NCBI GenBank assembly: GCA_963565915.1
Contig: OY751490.1
Coordinates: forward strand, 2,728,001-2,792,000
DNA length: 64,000 nucleotides
From: Entoloma clypeatum
Lineage: Eukaryota; Basidiomycota; Agaricomycetes; Agaricales; Entolomataceae
Direction of reading: 5' to 3'
The position numbers and the translations under genes are program-made. The notes beneath the pieces were generated by a model. The model did not search any database. It was given only the letters and a program-made list of their open reading frames with translations, and was not told the origin of the DNA. Shown here piece by piece: positions 1-14,895 of this stretch (positions are counted from its first letter, which is position 1; each line of letters starts with the position of its first letter).

Positions 1-1790
1 CGACCAGCCGGAGAAAGTGGTTGAACGTTCCCAATATCGCGGTTCGCCGGTCCCCGTTCTCCTCCAATCCGACGACTCTTGGCATGGGCTGGTGAGGGAC
101 TGAGGACCACAGGCGTTGCCGGGGTGTTGTTGTCTTGCACCTGTCGGGACACACGACGGTGTCCGCCGTGATCGCGGTGTTCTCGTCTTTGGTCACGATG
201 GGGCGTTGTGGGGGCAGGAGCATGGGTCTGAGCAAGCGCCGAGGAAGCGGTGTGTAAGATCTCAAGAGACAGCGACTATAACGAGGCAAATACGCACGTT
301 GCTGGCCTCCCACCCTTTGCCACCATTAAGAAGCATCCAATCGAATATACCATCTTCATTCTCGCCCAATGTTTTCAAGACTTTGGTGAATAGCTCTCTC
401 AAGAATTCGTAATCGGGAGTCTCCTCGAATCCGAGCTTTCGAACATAATTCATGTAGATCCCGAACTCCTCTGTCATTGAATGAAACCTAAACAAGGCCG
501 ACAAAGGCATTGAACAGTGACGCACCAGGGAAACCCTCACACAACTCCACGATGGAGGTGGTCTGCTTTTTCTCCCCTATTTTCTCATACTTTTGCTTAT
601 TTGTGGCAGCCCTTAGGCCCTGCCAGGGCAATCCACCCCTCAGGAAGTACATGAAAACGTGGCCCAAAGACTCCAAGTCGTCTCTTCTAGATTGCTCGCG
701 ACCAAGGTGTGTGTTGATAGACATGTACCGAGCTGTTCCGGACAAAGACTTTCGTTCTCGATAAGGGATATGTATTTTGGTCTTTGGATCACGATAATGT
801 TTTGCCATGCCAAAGTCTAATCGTCACCCGGCCACGAGGTGAGACAGGAACAAGGAGTGAAGAGGCTTTTATGGAAGTGACCTACCAATAATATGGATGA
901 GGTTAGCATTCTTGGTTCCCGGAACGCCAATCAAGAAGTTATCGGGCTTTATGTCCCGGTATATTAATGACTTTTCATGGATGGACTGCACTCTTGTGAC
1001 CTAGATTGATGGAGCATGTTAGAATTGGATTAAAAGAGGTAGGTTGCGCCGGCGGTAAGCGCGGATATCTCTGACGGGCACCGCCGCAGGTGGAGAAGGC
1101 TTGAAGGGACACGAACCATTTGCTTAGCAGCCATGCATACTGTCTTGATGGTGAACTTGCGGCCACACATATCGAACAGATCCTCCAAGTTCGGACCCAG
1201 AAGATCAATGACAAGCACGTTGTGAAGTCCTTCCTGTCCAAAATGGTGGACTTGCGGGATACCGGCTATGTTACGTGAGCACTGTGACAAAAGGATTGAT
1301 GTGAGCTTGACATACGACTGCCATTCAAGGTCCTGTATGAGCGGAATTCATCTCGCAGCTGCGGTGCATCGGACTTGCGCGGTTCCTGTGGCGATAGATG
1401 GGGAAGAGTGGTGTGGGCGAAAAAATGGTAGACCTACGAATTTGATGGCAACTGGGGTGCTGGTATGCATTTTTAGGCCTGTAAAAAGGTCAGGACGAGG
1501 CGAAAACGAGGTAGAGGAGTGAGGATGAGATCAAGGGTGGTCGGCAAGACAGTGGGTCGTGTAATTCAAAGCAGAGGCCGACGTTACACGTCTCAGGGTA
1601 TACGCTGGCACGTCCGGGCGATACGACGCTAGGTTGTCCTAGAGAGACGACACGGACCTTCGAAGACGACACCAAAGGACCCTTCGCCGATTTTCTTGCC
1701 AACGCGGTAGTGATTGCCAACGATGCCATTGGAGGTTGCAGACTGGGAAGGATGGGAAGAAGAGGACGCTATGACGTGAGGAGTAGTCAT
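1..1790 (-). CDS. Casein kinase I, YCK/CKI1 type (3' end cut by window edge)
   Basis: Ser/Thr protein kinase of the CK1 family, closest in sequence to the membrane-associated yeast Yck1/2 group, which acts in endocytosis, nutrient sensing and morphogenesis. Reading leftward from ATG at 1790: a short Ser-rich N-terminus, the P-loop [12 protein letters not shown], the lysine strand VAIKF, the CK1 catalytic loop [11 protein letters not shown] followed by HYRDPKTK, and the CK1 signature [15 protein letters not shown]. The block [15 protein letters not shown] follows across another intron. Several short introns (donors GTCCGT, GTAGGT, GTGCGT) interrupt the domain. After the kinase domain the tail is basic and Pro/Thr-rich and runs off position 1, so the C-terminal Cys pair that would be palmitoylated in Yck proteins cannot be checked. 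An in-frame upstream ATG at 1898 exists, but the added residues look like 5' UTR. The family call is firm; the exact paralogue is not. Confidence 0.93.
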
Positions 1791-2289
1791 AACGAAGGGA
1801 ATATCAAGAGAAATGCAGCAACAGGCCGAAACGAGGGACGAGGAGGAGACGACCGGAAGCCACCCAAAGTTGAAAGGCGGACTTGAATTTTTAGCCAACC
1901 CACCTCGGTCATACCCGGTCCCCCTTCACGACTTGTGAACATGTCAGTATCCCGCGCCAAGCGTACTTGCGATGTGTTAAGCTTTTCAAAGGACACACAA
2001 ACCAGACGAGGCAGACACGAGCATTCTGGACGCTGTACATAACTTTCTGCCCACATGTCACAGTACATGAGTATGTATTTGTGCCGAACCCCGAGTTGGT
2101 GCAAATGTCGCTGCTCATCATCCCAACATGTATCCATAAACGAATCTTTGAATCATATAAATAATATTAATCGTCATACTGCGCGCCACAACTGCGTAGA
2201 GAGCACTGCCACTCTCGGACTTGCTTAAAGAGATCCGTCATTCACGTCTCCTGCCTCCACCTCCTTTTCACCCAGAGAAATACCTAACA
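1791..2289. other. Divergent intergenic region, CK1 / fimbrin
   Basis: About 500 bp between two divergent start codons, so it should hold both promoters. A TATAAATA stretch lies at 2156-2163, about 130 bp before the fimbrin ATG. The 60 bp just before that ATG are pyrimidine-rich, as is usual for fungal 5' leaders. Small ORFs here have no protein-like character. Confidence 0.5.
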
Positions 2290-4681
2290 ATGGAGGCTCT
2301 GAAGCTGCAGAGGAAGTACCCTGAGGTCTCCAGAGATGAGATGTTTGATCTTATCAACCGCTTCAAGTGAGCCATTCGCCATCTCACATCTAATCATCTA
2401 ACCCCCTGACAGTACCATCTCCACCGATACTCCTGGTCGCGTCAACAAGACTGCCGTCCTACAGTCCCTTCAATCGAGTGGACAATCGTACGATCTTGCC
2501 CGTGAAACACTCAAAGGTGTGAGTGTGGACGCCAGCGGCAAAGTCGAACTCGAGGATTGGGTCGAGGTATGTGGCCCAGCCGCAGTGGCTCCTCTCGTTT
2601 ACTCATATCAAACCGTCTTCGATGCAACGTAGCTCAACGTGAAACTTCGATCCCAATCGCAGACTCTGACGACCAAGGCTGGCAAAGTGACCGTGAAAGG
2701 CTCAAATGCCAATGTGAGCCATACTATCAATGAGGACGAACGCTCGGAATTCACGAGCCATATCAATACCGCAAGTGGTTTTCTTTCTCAACATTTATGT
2801 TTTCCTTATGCCATCAGTAGGTCATCGAAAACGACCCAGACATCGGGGACCGTTTCCCAATCCCAACAAACACCATGCAACTATTTGACGAATGTAAAGA
2901 TGGGCTAATTCTATGCAAACTGATAAACGACTCTGTTCCCGACACCATCGACAGCCGTGTCCTCAACAAACCGACCGCCCGGAAGCCCCTGAATGCCTTC
3001 CAAATCACAGAAAATAACAATATTGTCATCACGTCTGCCAAGGGTATCGGTTGTTCCGTCGTCAACATTGGCTCCTCGGATATTGCAGAAGGCAGGGAGC
3101 ACCTTATTCTCGGTTTGATCTGGCAGATCATCCGGCGAGGTCTCCTTGCACAGGTTGATATCAAAATTCATCCGGAGCTCTATCGGCTCTGCGAAGAAGG
3201 GGAGACCATCGAGGACCTTTTGCGCCTGACACAGGATCAAATTCTCCTGCGGTGGTTCAACTATCATCTCAAAGCTGCCGGATGGCAAAGACGGTAGGTC
3301 CAATACAAAACAACTGAGCTGAGCTGTCTGAAACTGATATTGATCCACTTTTCGTCTAGTGTTAACAACTTCAGCCGAGACGTATCTGATGGTCAAAACT
3401 ACACTGTTTTGTTACATCAACTCCAACCAGAGCACTGCTCCCTTGATCCACTCAAAACAACCGATGTGAGGACGCGCGCAGAACAAGTATGTTATTTTCC
3501 CTATCTCCCAGATCCTTTCCCATAACACTCGATTAGGTGCTCCAAAATGCGGATAAGATCGGGTGTCGAAAGTACCTCACTCCTTCCTCACTTGTCGCTG
3601 GCAACCCCCGCCTTAACCTTGCTTTCGTTGCTAACCTGTTCAATACCCATCCCGGCCTTGCACCACTAGATGAACAAGAAGCGAAGGATTACGGCGTCGT
3701 CGAGGACTTTGACGCCGAAGGCGAACGGGAAGCCCGCGTGTTCACGCTCTGGCTCAACTCACTCGGCGTCGAGCCTGGCGTCTTCAACTTCTTCGAGAAC
3801 CTCAAAGACGGCCTCATCATTCTCCAGGCATTCAACAAAATCCTTCCGGGCAGCGTCATCTGGAGGCGCGTGTCGAAGCCGAAGGAGGGAGCAGGCGTCG
3901 CATCGTGGGCGAGCGCGGGTGGCGATGAAGAAGGGGAAGATATCGGTGTTACCCCAAACCAGAGCACGCTGTCTCGGTTCAAGGCTGTGGAGAACACCAA
4001 TTATGTGGTCGAGCTTGGAAAGCAGAATGGGATGCACTTGGTGGGTATTCAAGGTGCTGATATCGTGGATGGGCGAAAGACACTCGTGTTGGGGTTGGTC
4101 TGGCAATTGATGAGGTGCAGTGGAATACCTCTTGGCATTATTGTTACATTTTCAATTCTGGTTCTTTTTTCAGGATGAACATCACAAAGACACTCTCGCA
4201 GCTGTCCAAGTCGAGCGGTGGTCGTCCCATGAGTGACACTGAAATGCTCAAGTGGGCAAACACAACGGCGCAAAAGGCTAAACCGAGCGTGCGGCCCATT
4301 CGCTCGTTTAAGGATCCTTCGATCACGACTGGCTTGTTCTTCCTTGATCTGCTCGACGCCATTCGTCCGGGCATCGTCGACCCCGCTCTGGTGATAAACG
4401 TCACGGAGTCTGGGGATTACGAGGACCGAAGGCAGAATGGTGAATATTGTCCTTTGTTATCCACACTAGGTCTCTTAGCTGCTCCTCTCTAGCCAAACTG
4501 GCCATTTCGATTGCGCGAAAGATGAACGCCTTGATCTTTTTGGTTCCAGAAGACATTGTGGACATCAGGCCGCGCCTTGTAAGCTTTTCCTTGTCCATAT
4601 TTACTGCTTTCGAAGTCAAGCTTAACGGGTGTCTAGATTCTTACCTTTGTCGGGAGCTTGATGAGCATTGCACAACAGTAG
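2290..4681 (+). CDS. SAC6: Fimbrin (plastin), actin-bundling protein
   Basis: Crosslinks actin filaments in cortical patches and contractile rings. The start MEALKLQRKYPEVSRDE and the next exon (ARETLKGVSVDASGKVEL) form the N-terminal EF-hand-like region, whose calcium loops look degenerate. Four calponin-homology domains follow: the first has LFDECKDGLILCKLIND, the third has NFFENLKDGLIILQAFN, and the last has LFFLDLLDAIRPG and ends ILTFVGSLMSIAQQ before TAG at 4679. The match runs the full length of fungal Sac6/Fim1. CH3 carries a Gly/Ala/Glu-rich insertion around 3880-3960 between IWRRVSKP and TLSRFKAVENTNYV. The gene contains several short introns; the last, gtaagc...ctag, joins RPRL to ILTFVG. 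It diverges from the CK1 gene and is followed by Asa1 on the same strand, with about 160 bp between them. Confidence 0.95.
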
Positions 4682-4839
4682 TATTGATGGATGAAGTACT
4701 TTATTCGTGGCTTAGGTACCAGAGGACGTGTACATAGACTTACTGCTTGGCTAGCGAAAATATGGATGAAGTATGTATGATATGTAAAACCAGGGAATAA
4801 TAATATGGACTGGCACAAGTTTTGACTGAGAAATAACTC

Positions 4840-6467
4840 ATGAATGTACCACCACCTACGGGTCCCACCCACTTCATCCGGACGCACTCGTCCTCCATTA
4901 GCGCTCTTTCCTTCTCTGACGACAACGAGCGCCTCTACTCTGGTGACGCCTCCGGTGTCGTCGTCGTAACATCCACCCGGTCCCTCCGTGCGATAACGTC
5001 ATGGAACGCGCACACTGACGCGTTGCTTGGGGTCGAGGAATGGGATAACCGCATCATCACGTACGCTCGCCCCGTTTCTCTCATCAGGTCCCAAATTTGA
5101 TGCCAATTGGCAGACACGCTAAAGACAACAAGCTGCATGTCTGGACGCGCGTCGTCGAACTGCCTGCGTCGAGACGACTCGGCGCCGGTTCTGCTGTGGT
5201 GGCGGCCTCGTCTCACAGCGACCTGGTTGCCCAACCGACGTTGTGTTTCTCGATGGATGTCAACGCGCTCAACTTTTGCCGCTTTTCGTTTCTTAAACCC
5301 AACCATGGGCACAGGGGACAAGAAAACGACGCACTGATCGCACTCCCCAACTTGGTCGATTCTGAAGTTGTACGTCTTATCCCAATGCCCCACTTTCTAC
5401 CTTTCCGACTTTGGAGCACAACAGGCTGATGTGTGGTCTTTGGCCACCCGAGAACGGATTCATGCCGCCATCGGGCAGGCGGGCAAGAAGTCATCGTCGG
5501 TCTTCTCGACTCCGATCGGGGAGAGATCAAAGACTGGTACGGTGCTATACTATATCGTATCTTTCTCGTTCTGCCTTTCATTCGGACGCTTGCATCAGGG
5601 ATTATCATGGCACTTCATCTGTTCACCCCCTCGAGGGAAGCCGTGCCCGAGCCTTCGTCTTCGTCTTCGAAAGCGCCGGCAGACGAGCTTAGGCTTCTGT
5701 GTGCGTATGAAAACGGAGGGGTCACCCTCCGTCGGTACTCGCGGACGGACGAACGGACTTCGGTCGAGGGAATGGGGTGGGACGTTATCTGGGACGTCAA
5801 GCTGCATGTCGAATCCAGTGCGTTCATCCACGACTGTTTCTTGCTGTTTGAGCCTACTACACAGCCCACACTGTCGTGTCTGATTTGCAGTAATGGCGAT
5901 GAAAGTGTCGCGAACCAATGAATTAGCTTTGACCGTGTCGGCGGACCATTTGATTGCACGGTACGATCTCACGGTGCGTCGTTTCTGTTCCACATATGGG
6001 GGACTATTTTTTGACATCATACCGTCGACCCAAGTCTAAGGAACCATCGGAGAAGGCATGTACAGCATATCGAACCAAGCACCCGGGCAACACTGCAATC
6101 ACTATCCGAGACGATGGAAGATTGTGTGCCGTGGCAGGGTGGGATGGCCAGTACGTCAAACATCACGACTTTCGCAAAGAAACAGGACTCATTCTTGTAC
6201 CTTAGTATCCGCTTATACGCGACGCGCACGCTGAAGCCGCTGGGAACTCTGAAGTACCACAAGACCGGTTGTCAATGTGTGGTATTTGCGCGATCTATCA
6301 CGACAGTGAGAGAGGATGACTCTGGTCACGAAGGGGACCACGAAGACGGTGATAGTGAGGATGAGTTGAGTTATGATGACAAGTTGAACCGCACGCGATG
6401 GCTGGCGGCCGGAGGCAAGGATCACAGAGTGTCTATATGGGCTTTAATGAGTTTTGACAAAGGTTAA
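4840..6467 (+). CDS. ASA1: ASTRA-associated protein 1 (WD40 repeat protein)
   Basis: Asa1 is a WD40 propeller that binds the ASTRA/TTT chaperone system, which supports maturation of PIKK kinases such as Tra1 and Tor. The N-terminus reads THFIRTHSSSISALSFSDD, then LYSGDASGVVVV and SWNAHTDALLGVEEW, the characteristic first blades of fungal Asa1. The first intron (donor gtacgc at about 5060, acceptor ttggcag) restores IITHAKDNKLHVW, the family's second signature. A later exon has IHAAIGQAG and the last has WLAAGGKDHRVSIWAL before the stop at 6465-6467. Asa1 normally ends on such a GGKDxRVSIW blade, so the gene is complete. Several frames overlap in the middle because of introns whose borders I did not fully resolve. 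The name rests on the first two blades and the last one. Confidence 0.88.
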
Positions 6468-6696
6468 CGAACTTGTTCTGGATTTTTGGTATCAAACTTA
6501 TGGGTGAGCGCTGAGGATCGATTTCTTTGGGCAATACAAAAGTCAGATTATACGACGGAGACACATAGTCGTAGTTTGCATGCAAATTCGCCTAGATAGG
6601 AATACTATACAGCATTTGGCCTAGATTGAACCTTTATCAGTAAAGAAATTCATTTGGTAGGAGAGACAAAGCACGTACAAAGTTCTTTGACACGAG

Positions 6697-7967
6697 TCAG
6701 AGAATTCCTGCCGCCCTGAGTTCTCTCTCCAACCTAGCATCTGCCGCACGCATCGGTGCCATTCGTGTGGAAGCAACGTTCTCGTCTTCGCCGAACGAGA
6801 CCCCAAAGACGAGAGAGATATTACGTCTGATCTCGATGTCACGTTGGATGTCTTCTGCTGTTGGGGGCGTCGATGCAGCACGAATCGATTTTTCCCAGCG
6901 TTTGACACGCCAGTAACCGATGGCAGATGAAAGGAAGAGGAACCATCCTGTGGATAGCATGTGTTATAATGATATCGGAAGGATTGAAAGATGGCGGACC
7001 TAACGTCATGAAGAGGAAAGCTAGCCAGTCCTTGGAGGAAACGATCGGAAGAGCGGTATCTGGATCACCCGACAAGGCGGGGGCGGTCACGGAGCGGCTG
7101 GAGGGTATAGGGTCGGCACCGTCTTTATTTTCTCCAGGATCAAGGGACATTGAACGGGAGTAAAAGCCAAATTGGATGAGGGTGAGGCCCAAGCCAGCAC
7201 GGGAGCCGAACTTGGCAGCATGGGACGTGTGGAGAAGGTAAGTGAAGAGGAATCCGACGAACTGGAAGAAGAAGGAAATCAAAAGATTGCTAGCAAAGAC
7301 CCAGAGAGGGCCGGTGGGGAGGTCATCTATGATCATATTGCCATTGAGGTCTTGTGTGGCGGGGGCATGGACGGTGGTTTCCCAGTAGGGAGGTACAGCG
7401 TCTGCTTGTGCGTCCGCGTATGACTGCAGGAAGAAGTAAGTGAGGTGAAGAAGAAAAGAGCAGAATCAAACGCACAGGTGGGACATCCTTTTGGTTGTCC
7501 TCGGGGACCATGTAGATGCTGCCATCTGGGTTTTGAACGACTCGGGCGGCGCGCTGCGGTTTTGCTGATACATTGGCAAAGACGCCATCGTTCTCCGTGC
7601 CGCCGCCCCTGGGTATAGAGGATTGGGTATCAGAGGTCGGGACGCGGACGTAATGGGAGGGGAGGAGTGCGCCGACAGCGCGACGGAAGACAGAGGGTCT
7701 TGGGACAGGCGGAGCAGCTGGAGGAGCGGTGGGCAAAAGGCCGTTGGAGTTGCCGTAGTCGTTGGGAAGGGCTCGTGAAGTGGGGCGCGGCGGAGAGCCT
7801 GGGGGCGGATAATCGTAATCACGCTCAAAGTCATAGGCACCGGGAATGGGGTTGGGTACGGCGGCGTGGATGTCCTCGTCGGCGTCGTGGTTATCGGGAG
7901 GGTCGAAGGCGTCGTCGAGCTCGCGTTCGGTGTCTGGATTGGGAAGGGGAACGTAACGGGCGGACAT
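6697..7967 (-). CDS. BSD2: Bsd2/NDFIP-like ER-Golgi ubiquitin-ligase adaptor
   Basis: Bsd2 is a three-pass membrane adaptor that brings cargo such as metal transporters to Rsp5-type ubiquitin ligases for vacuolar sorting. ATG at 7967 gives MSARYVPLPNPDTERELDDA, a usual basidiomycete Bsd2 start. A Pro-rich cytosolic region of about 200 residues follows, containing VPPYWETTV, which may serve as a PY-like contact. The conserved core is DDLPTGPLWVFASNLLISFF, then FQFVGFLFTYLLHTSHAAKF, GSRAGLGLTLIQFGFYSR, and a third hydrophobic segment WLAFLFMTLGWFLFLSSAIG reached through an intron. The C-terminus RAADARLERELRAAGIL ends at 6697. The start codon lies only 27 bp from that of the divergent SelO gene. 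The family assignment is strong; the metal role is inferred from yeast Bsd2. Confidence 0.9.
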
Positions 7968-7994
7968 GAGAGTGGAACACAGCCACTGACGCCC

Positions 7995-10890
<2,896 letters not shown>

Positions 10891-11000
10891 TTTCATTTGA
10901 CGCATACATGCCTTCATGTACTTGTACTTTGCTGAAAATGGAAGGAATAAAAGATGGGTTTCTTCTCTGTTCAGAAGTAAGGTTGTTATAAAAAAGGTAT

Positions 11001-12712
11001 CTAAGTAGCACTTCCAAAGATTTGGTAACGTCTGCAAATGCTTGGCCCAATTTCATCGTATTGCGCTTTGGTGTGGCAGGAGGTGTAGAATTCAGGCTAT
11101 GTACGCAGGTGGTCTGTAAGCGAGACGAGTTTGAGATGGCGTTCTACTTACGAGAGATGCCAGCAGTGAACCACCGAACCACACAGCATATCTAGGAGGT
11201 AGAGGGAATGAAAAGATCGTAGGACTACACAAGAAACAACGGACCTTTGACGTTTGTGGGAAATGACATCAATTTCCATACCGGACGACTGAAACAAGAC
11301 CATTTAGTTGTGAGCAATATTCGAAGATCATCATCCCGTACTTTTTGAAGGCCACCACTCGCCAAAACACTGGCGTCCAATCGTCGATCAACCAGTTGCT
11401 TCAAGTCCCGCTTGAGACGGTTGCCAAAATGCTGGAACATCGTTGAACCACCCGATAGCACAATGTTCTGAACAGAATTCTTAGAAGGAAAAGTGCTCTG
11501 AAGGAAGGACACACTTTGTAGAGACCACGGCGAACATCGATCGGTGACTGTTGGACGACTTCGTCGACGATCTCGGACAGGGGTGTTAGAAAGTCAGATG
11601 AGTAGATTTCTGGGTTGAAAAAGATCTCTGGGGCGAGGAAACGCTCGTAACCAACATCTACGCTGTATTTCTGGACGCGAAGGTGATCAATCCAGGACGC
11701 GGGGGGTCAAAGAACAGGGGACGCACCCTCCCCGTGACTGAATGTTCGCCGTCGTAGCGCTCAAAGTACTTCAGCGGTTCTTCGTCGTATTTTCTGAACT
11801 CTCTAACAATGTCCTGGCACACGTAACTATAATTCTCCTTCACTTTACTCGCGACCTTGAGTTGGTCTTCGGGTGGGACGTTGACCATCTCGCCCCGCTC
11901 CCTCATGAGGTTCAGTACAAACTGGGTGATATCTCGGCCAGCGATGGGGATATGCTTGATGGCACTCCCGATGACGTATCCTTCTGCGCAGGGAATGACG
12001 TGCGTCACACCATCGCCAGAGTCGATGACAGTTCCCGTTAAAGTGCGGTCTGTGACGCGGTTGGAAGACCAGGAAGCGGCGAGAGCAAGTACGGCTTGAA
12101 CGGCAATGTAGAGGCCCTTGATATTGAACGACTCGAAGAAGATTTCAGCGGTTTGCTCGCGGTTTTCGGGAGGGTTGAGTGGGGGCTCTGTCTGCTCACA
12201 GAGATGAGTCTCCGATGGTTATGTCGTCAAGAGCAATACGCACGAGGAGGAAGTAATGATCTTCGGGCTCGGCACGGAGGTACTTGAAGATTGTCTGCTC
12301 CCAGTATCGTTCCATGTGATCCCAATTGTCTATCATTCCGTGTCGGATGGGATAGTGGACACCATATCCGGGTGTCTTGGCGTTCGCAAGGGCCTCGTCG
12401 CCGATGAAGAAATCGAGGTCCTCTATTCCACGTTTGGACGCGAGATGGCCAGGTTTGCTGGGGATCGGGGGCGCTCTTGAGCTCTGGGAGGCTGCTCCGC
12501 GGGTGGCTATTGCCGTAGGGAATACGCTACATGGGGTCAGGGTGAAAAGTTGAGCGCATGGATTGGAAAGACGGACAATGAAGGATCTGAATTCCCCGCA
12601 AATCTAGACAGAGTGATGAGGGTGGATCGCGGGGGATTGCAATGAGGTTTACTTGCCCTACTTTGGAGTATCCAGTGCCGTTGTCGCAGATGATGGGGGC
12701 AAGCAGCGACAT
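11001..12712 (-). CDS. ARP3: Actin-related protein 3 (Arp2/3 complex)
   Basis: Arp3 pairs with Arp2 to nucleate branched actin filaments at endocytic sites. The start [19 protein letters not shown] at 12712 is the actin ATP-binding fold. The next exons give [19 protein letters not shown] and [11 protein letters not shown], then [20 protein letters not shown]. Middle motifs are [15 protein letters not shown] and [19 protein letters not shown]; later ones are [18 protein letters not shown] and [18 protein letters not shown]. The C-terminus is [20 protein letters not shown], stop at 11001. This is the usual Arp3 architecture over its full length. The first intron (12604-12656) appears to use a GC donor (GG then GCAAGT), because only that boundary keeps GFAGNSDP in frame. 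The gene converges on SelO with about 110 bp between their stops. Identification is secure. Confidence 0.96.
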
Positions 12713-12920
12713 CGCGATGTCGGTGGGCAGTCACAGTGGCAGTGGTGTGATGATTATGCGCTTGTTTGGCAAAAGACTCGTTATACAACATTGTCCAGAA
12801 AAAGTATCGCCATGACCATATCGAGACGGACTTTTTTTAAAGTCCGAATGCTCGCTAGTTTTACGTCGAATGATTGAAAGTAGAAAAGCGGGGGTTGTAG
12901 GCGGGAAATTGACCACGATC

Positions 12921-14895
12921 ATGCATATATCCGCAGCCCCGCTAATTCTTTCTCTATCTCTCCTTCAGCATGCACGATCCCGACCAACCCACCCCGCCTT
13001 CATCTCTATTCCTCTGCACCCCGTTCCGTCGTCCTCTCGAACTACTTTTCATTTGCCACCCACAATCGTGAGCACAATGTCCATAGCCAAGTTCTTTGAC
13101 AACCCCTGCACCACAGGTCCACCAACAACATGCCAACAGAGGTATTCAACGCCTCAACCTAATGAGCGGTTCCCCCATCATGCCAGATTCCCAACTCTTG
13201 GCAAATTTGCAAAAGCGTGCCTCCGTCCTATCCCCACACCTTCGAAACCGCTATAGCGATGACAAGTCCACAGACGTGCTGGCTCGCCTTATGGGCACTC
13301 TTAGTCTCGACTATAAAAATTATTCGACTTCTTCTGAAATCCTCAGAACCAGTGAGTCGGGAAACAGGAAACCGACTTCGAATCATACTATCCCCCTTTC
13401 CATCGAGTGAGTACTCAGAGTACGTCAAGAATCAGGTAATATTGACGACATGTGAAGGTCATATGACATAGGATGTAGGTGGCGCCTCCGCCGAGCCTCG
13501 CGTCGTGCCGCAACTCACCATTTATTTACACTTGGCTTGCAGACTTTGGAAAAGTTCAAATTGGCACGCCACCAACCTATTTCAACATTCTCATGGACTC
13601 AGGCTCCGCCGATTTTTGGGTCGGGTCTGTGAACTGCTCCGCTGAGGGTGGTAGCTGCGTATGCCCACTCTGTGACCTCATCATACTACTTTCCCTGACG
13701 CATGAGGACGCAGGGTAATCACCCCTTCCTCGGGCTAGCCGAAAGCTCTACTCTGAATGTTACCGAAGATCAATGGGAAACAGACTATGGCACAGGCACT
13801 GTTTGGGGCAACCTGGTTTCTGATGATGTCACCATTGCAGGTCTAAAATTGCAGTCCTACCGGTTCGGTGTAGCGACATTTGAATCAGAAGATTTTACAT
13901 TGTCTGTGTATCATCTTGAATGAAATAGAAGAAGGGAGCTGATGCGCATCTAGGGCACCATTCGACGGACTAGCTGGTTTGGCAAAATCGGTACATCATG
14001 ATATTTTTTTTCGGTTGCAGACCCATGATGACGATTGGCATTACCTTGCCCTATAGAAAATATCTCGGCAACAGACAATCCCCCTCGTCGAGGCTTGTCG
14101 ACAGCAAGGTCTCATTAAACACGCCATTGTCTCATACAAGATCCCGCGTCTCGCTGATGACAAGCACGACGGTGAGATGACTCTGGGTGGCTTGAATCCC
14201 GCTAGATACGACCCCGAAACCGTGGTGACAGTACCTAACGTCAACGACCATGGATTCTGGGAAGCCGAGATCGGCGCCTTCCTTGTGAATAATATAAATA
14301 TGGGCTGGGAAAATCGTACGGCCATCGTCGATACTGGGACCGTGAGTCATCTCTCAGAATTTGATCACGTAGGCACTGAACTAATCAACGACTCGTTGGC
14401 AAACCCTTTTTTCTTCATGCCGTCAATCATCAAACTGTAGACCCTCGTGATCGCACCACAGCAGGTTAGCGGGACACTGGCATATCCTCATCCTTATCTT
14501 GAGAAGATCGAAATTTATATACCTATTTCAGGATGTCGACGCCATTCATGAGATAATCCCTGGCGCAGTGTTCGACGGCGGGGCCTGGACGGTCCCTTGT
14601 ACCGTGAACGCGTCTTTTTCACTCGTAATCGGCGGTCGCGAGTTTTCCGTCGATGCCCGCGACCTTGCATTCCTTCCCATCGACCCGGAAAAACCGGCTG
14701 GCAAGTGCACGTCTGGATTCAGTGCTCAAACTTTCGGACGCGACACACAATGGCTGGCATGTCTCCTTGCTGCCGTAAATTGGTCCAGATCATTTATAAT
14801 CATATACACAGGTTGGAGACGTGTTCTTGAAGAACGTCTATATGAGCACGAATGTGGACACTGACAAGATCTCTTTTGCGAAGCTGGCTGGTTAG
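12921..14895 (+). CDS. Secreted pepsin-like aspartic protease (family A1)
   Basis: Secreted acid endopeptidase. ATG at 12921 gives MHISAAPLILSLSLLQHA, a plausible signal peptide, followed by a propeptide. A 49-nt intron (13068-13116) joins LPPTI to VHQQHANRGIQRLNLMS. The mature enzyme shows VQIGTPPTYFNILMDSGSAD, where the first catalytic Asp is in D-S-G-S, then TDYGTGTVWGNLVSDDVTIA (the flap Tyr region) and FDGLAGLAKS. The second active site is AIVDTGT, reached in the exon near 14330, followed by TLVIAPQQ. The end is GDVFLKNVYMSTNVDTDK and ISFAKLAG before TAG at 14893-14895. N-glycosylation sites (NVT, NCS, NAS, NRT) are present. The order and spacing match fungal A1 proteases such as polyporopepsin. 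At least six short introns; not all borders were checked. Confidence 0.87.
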
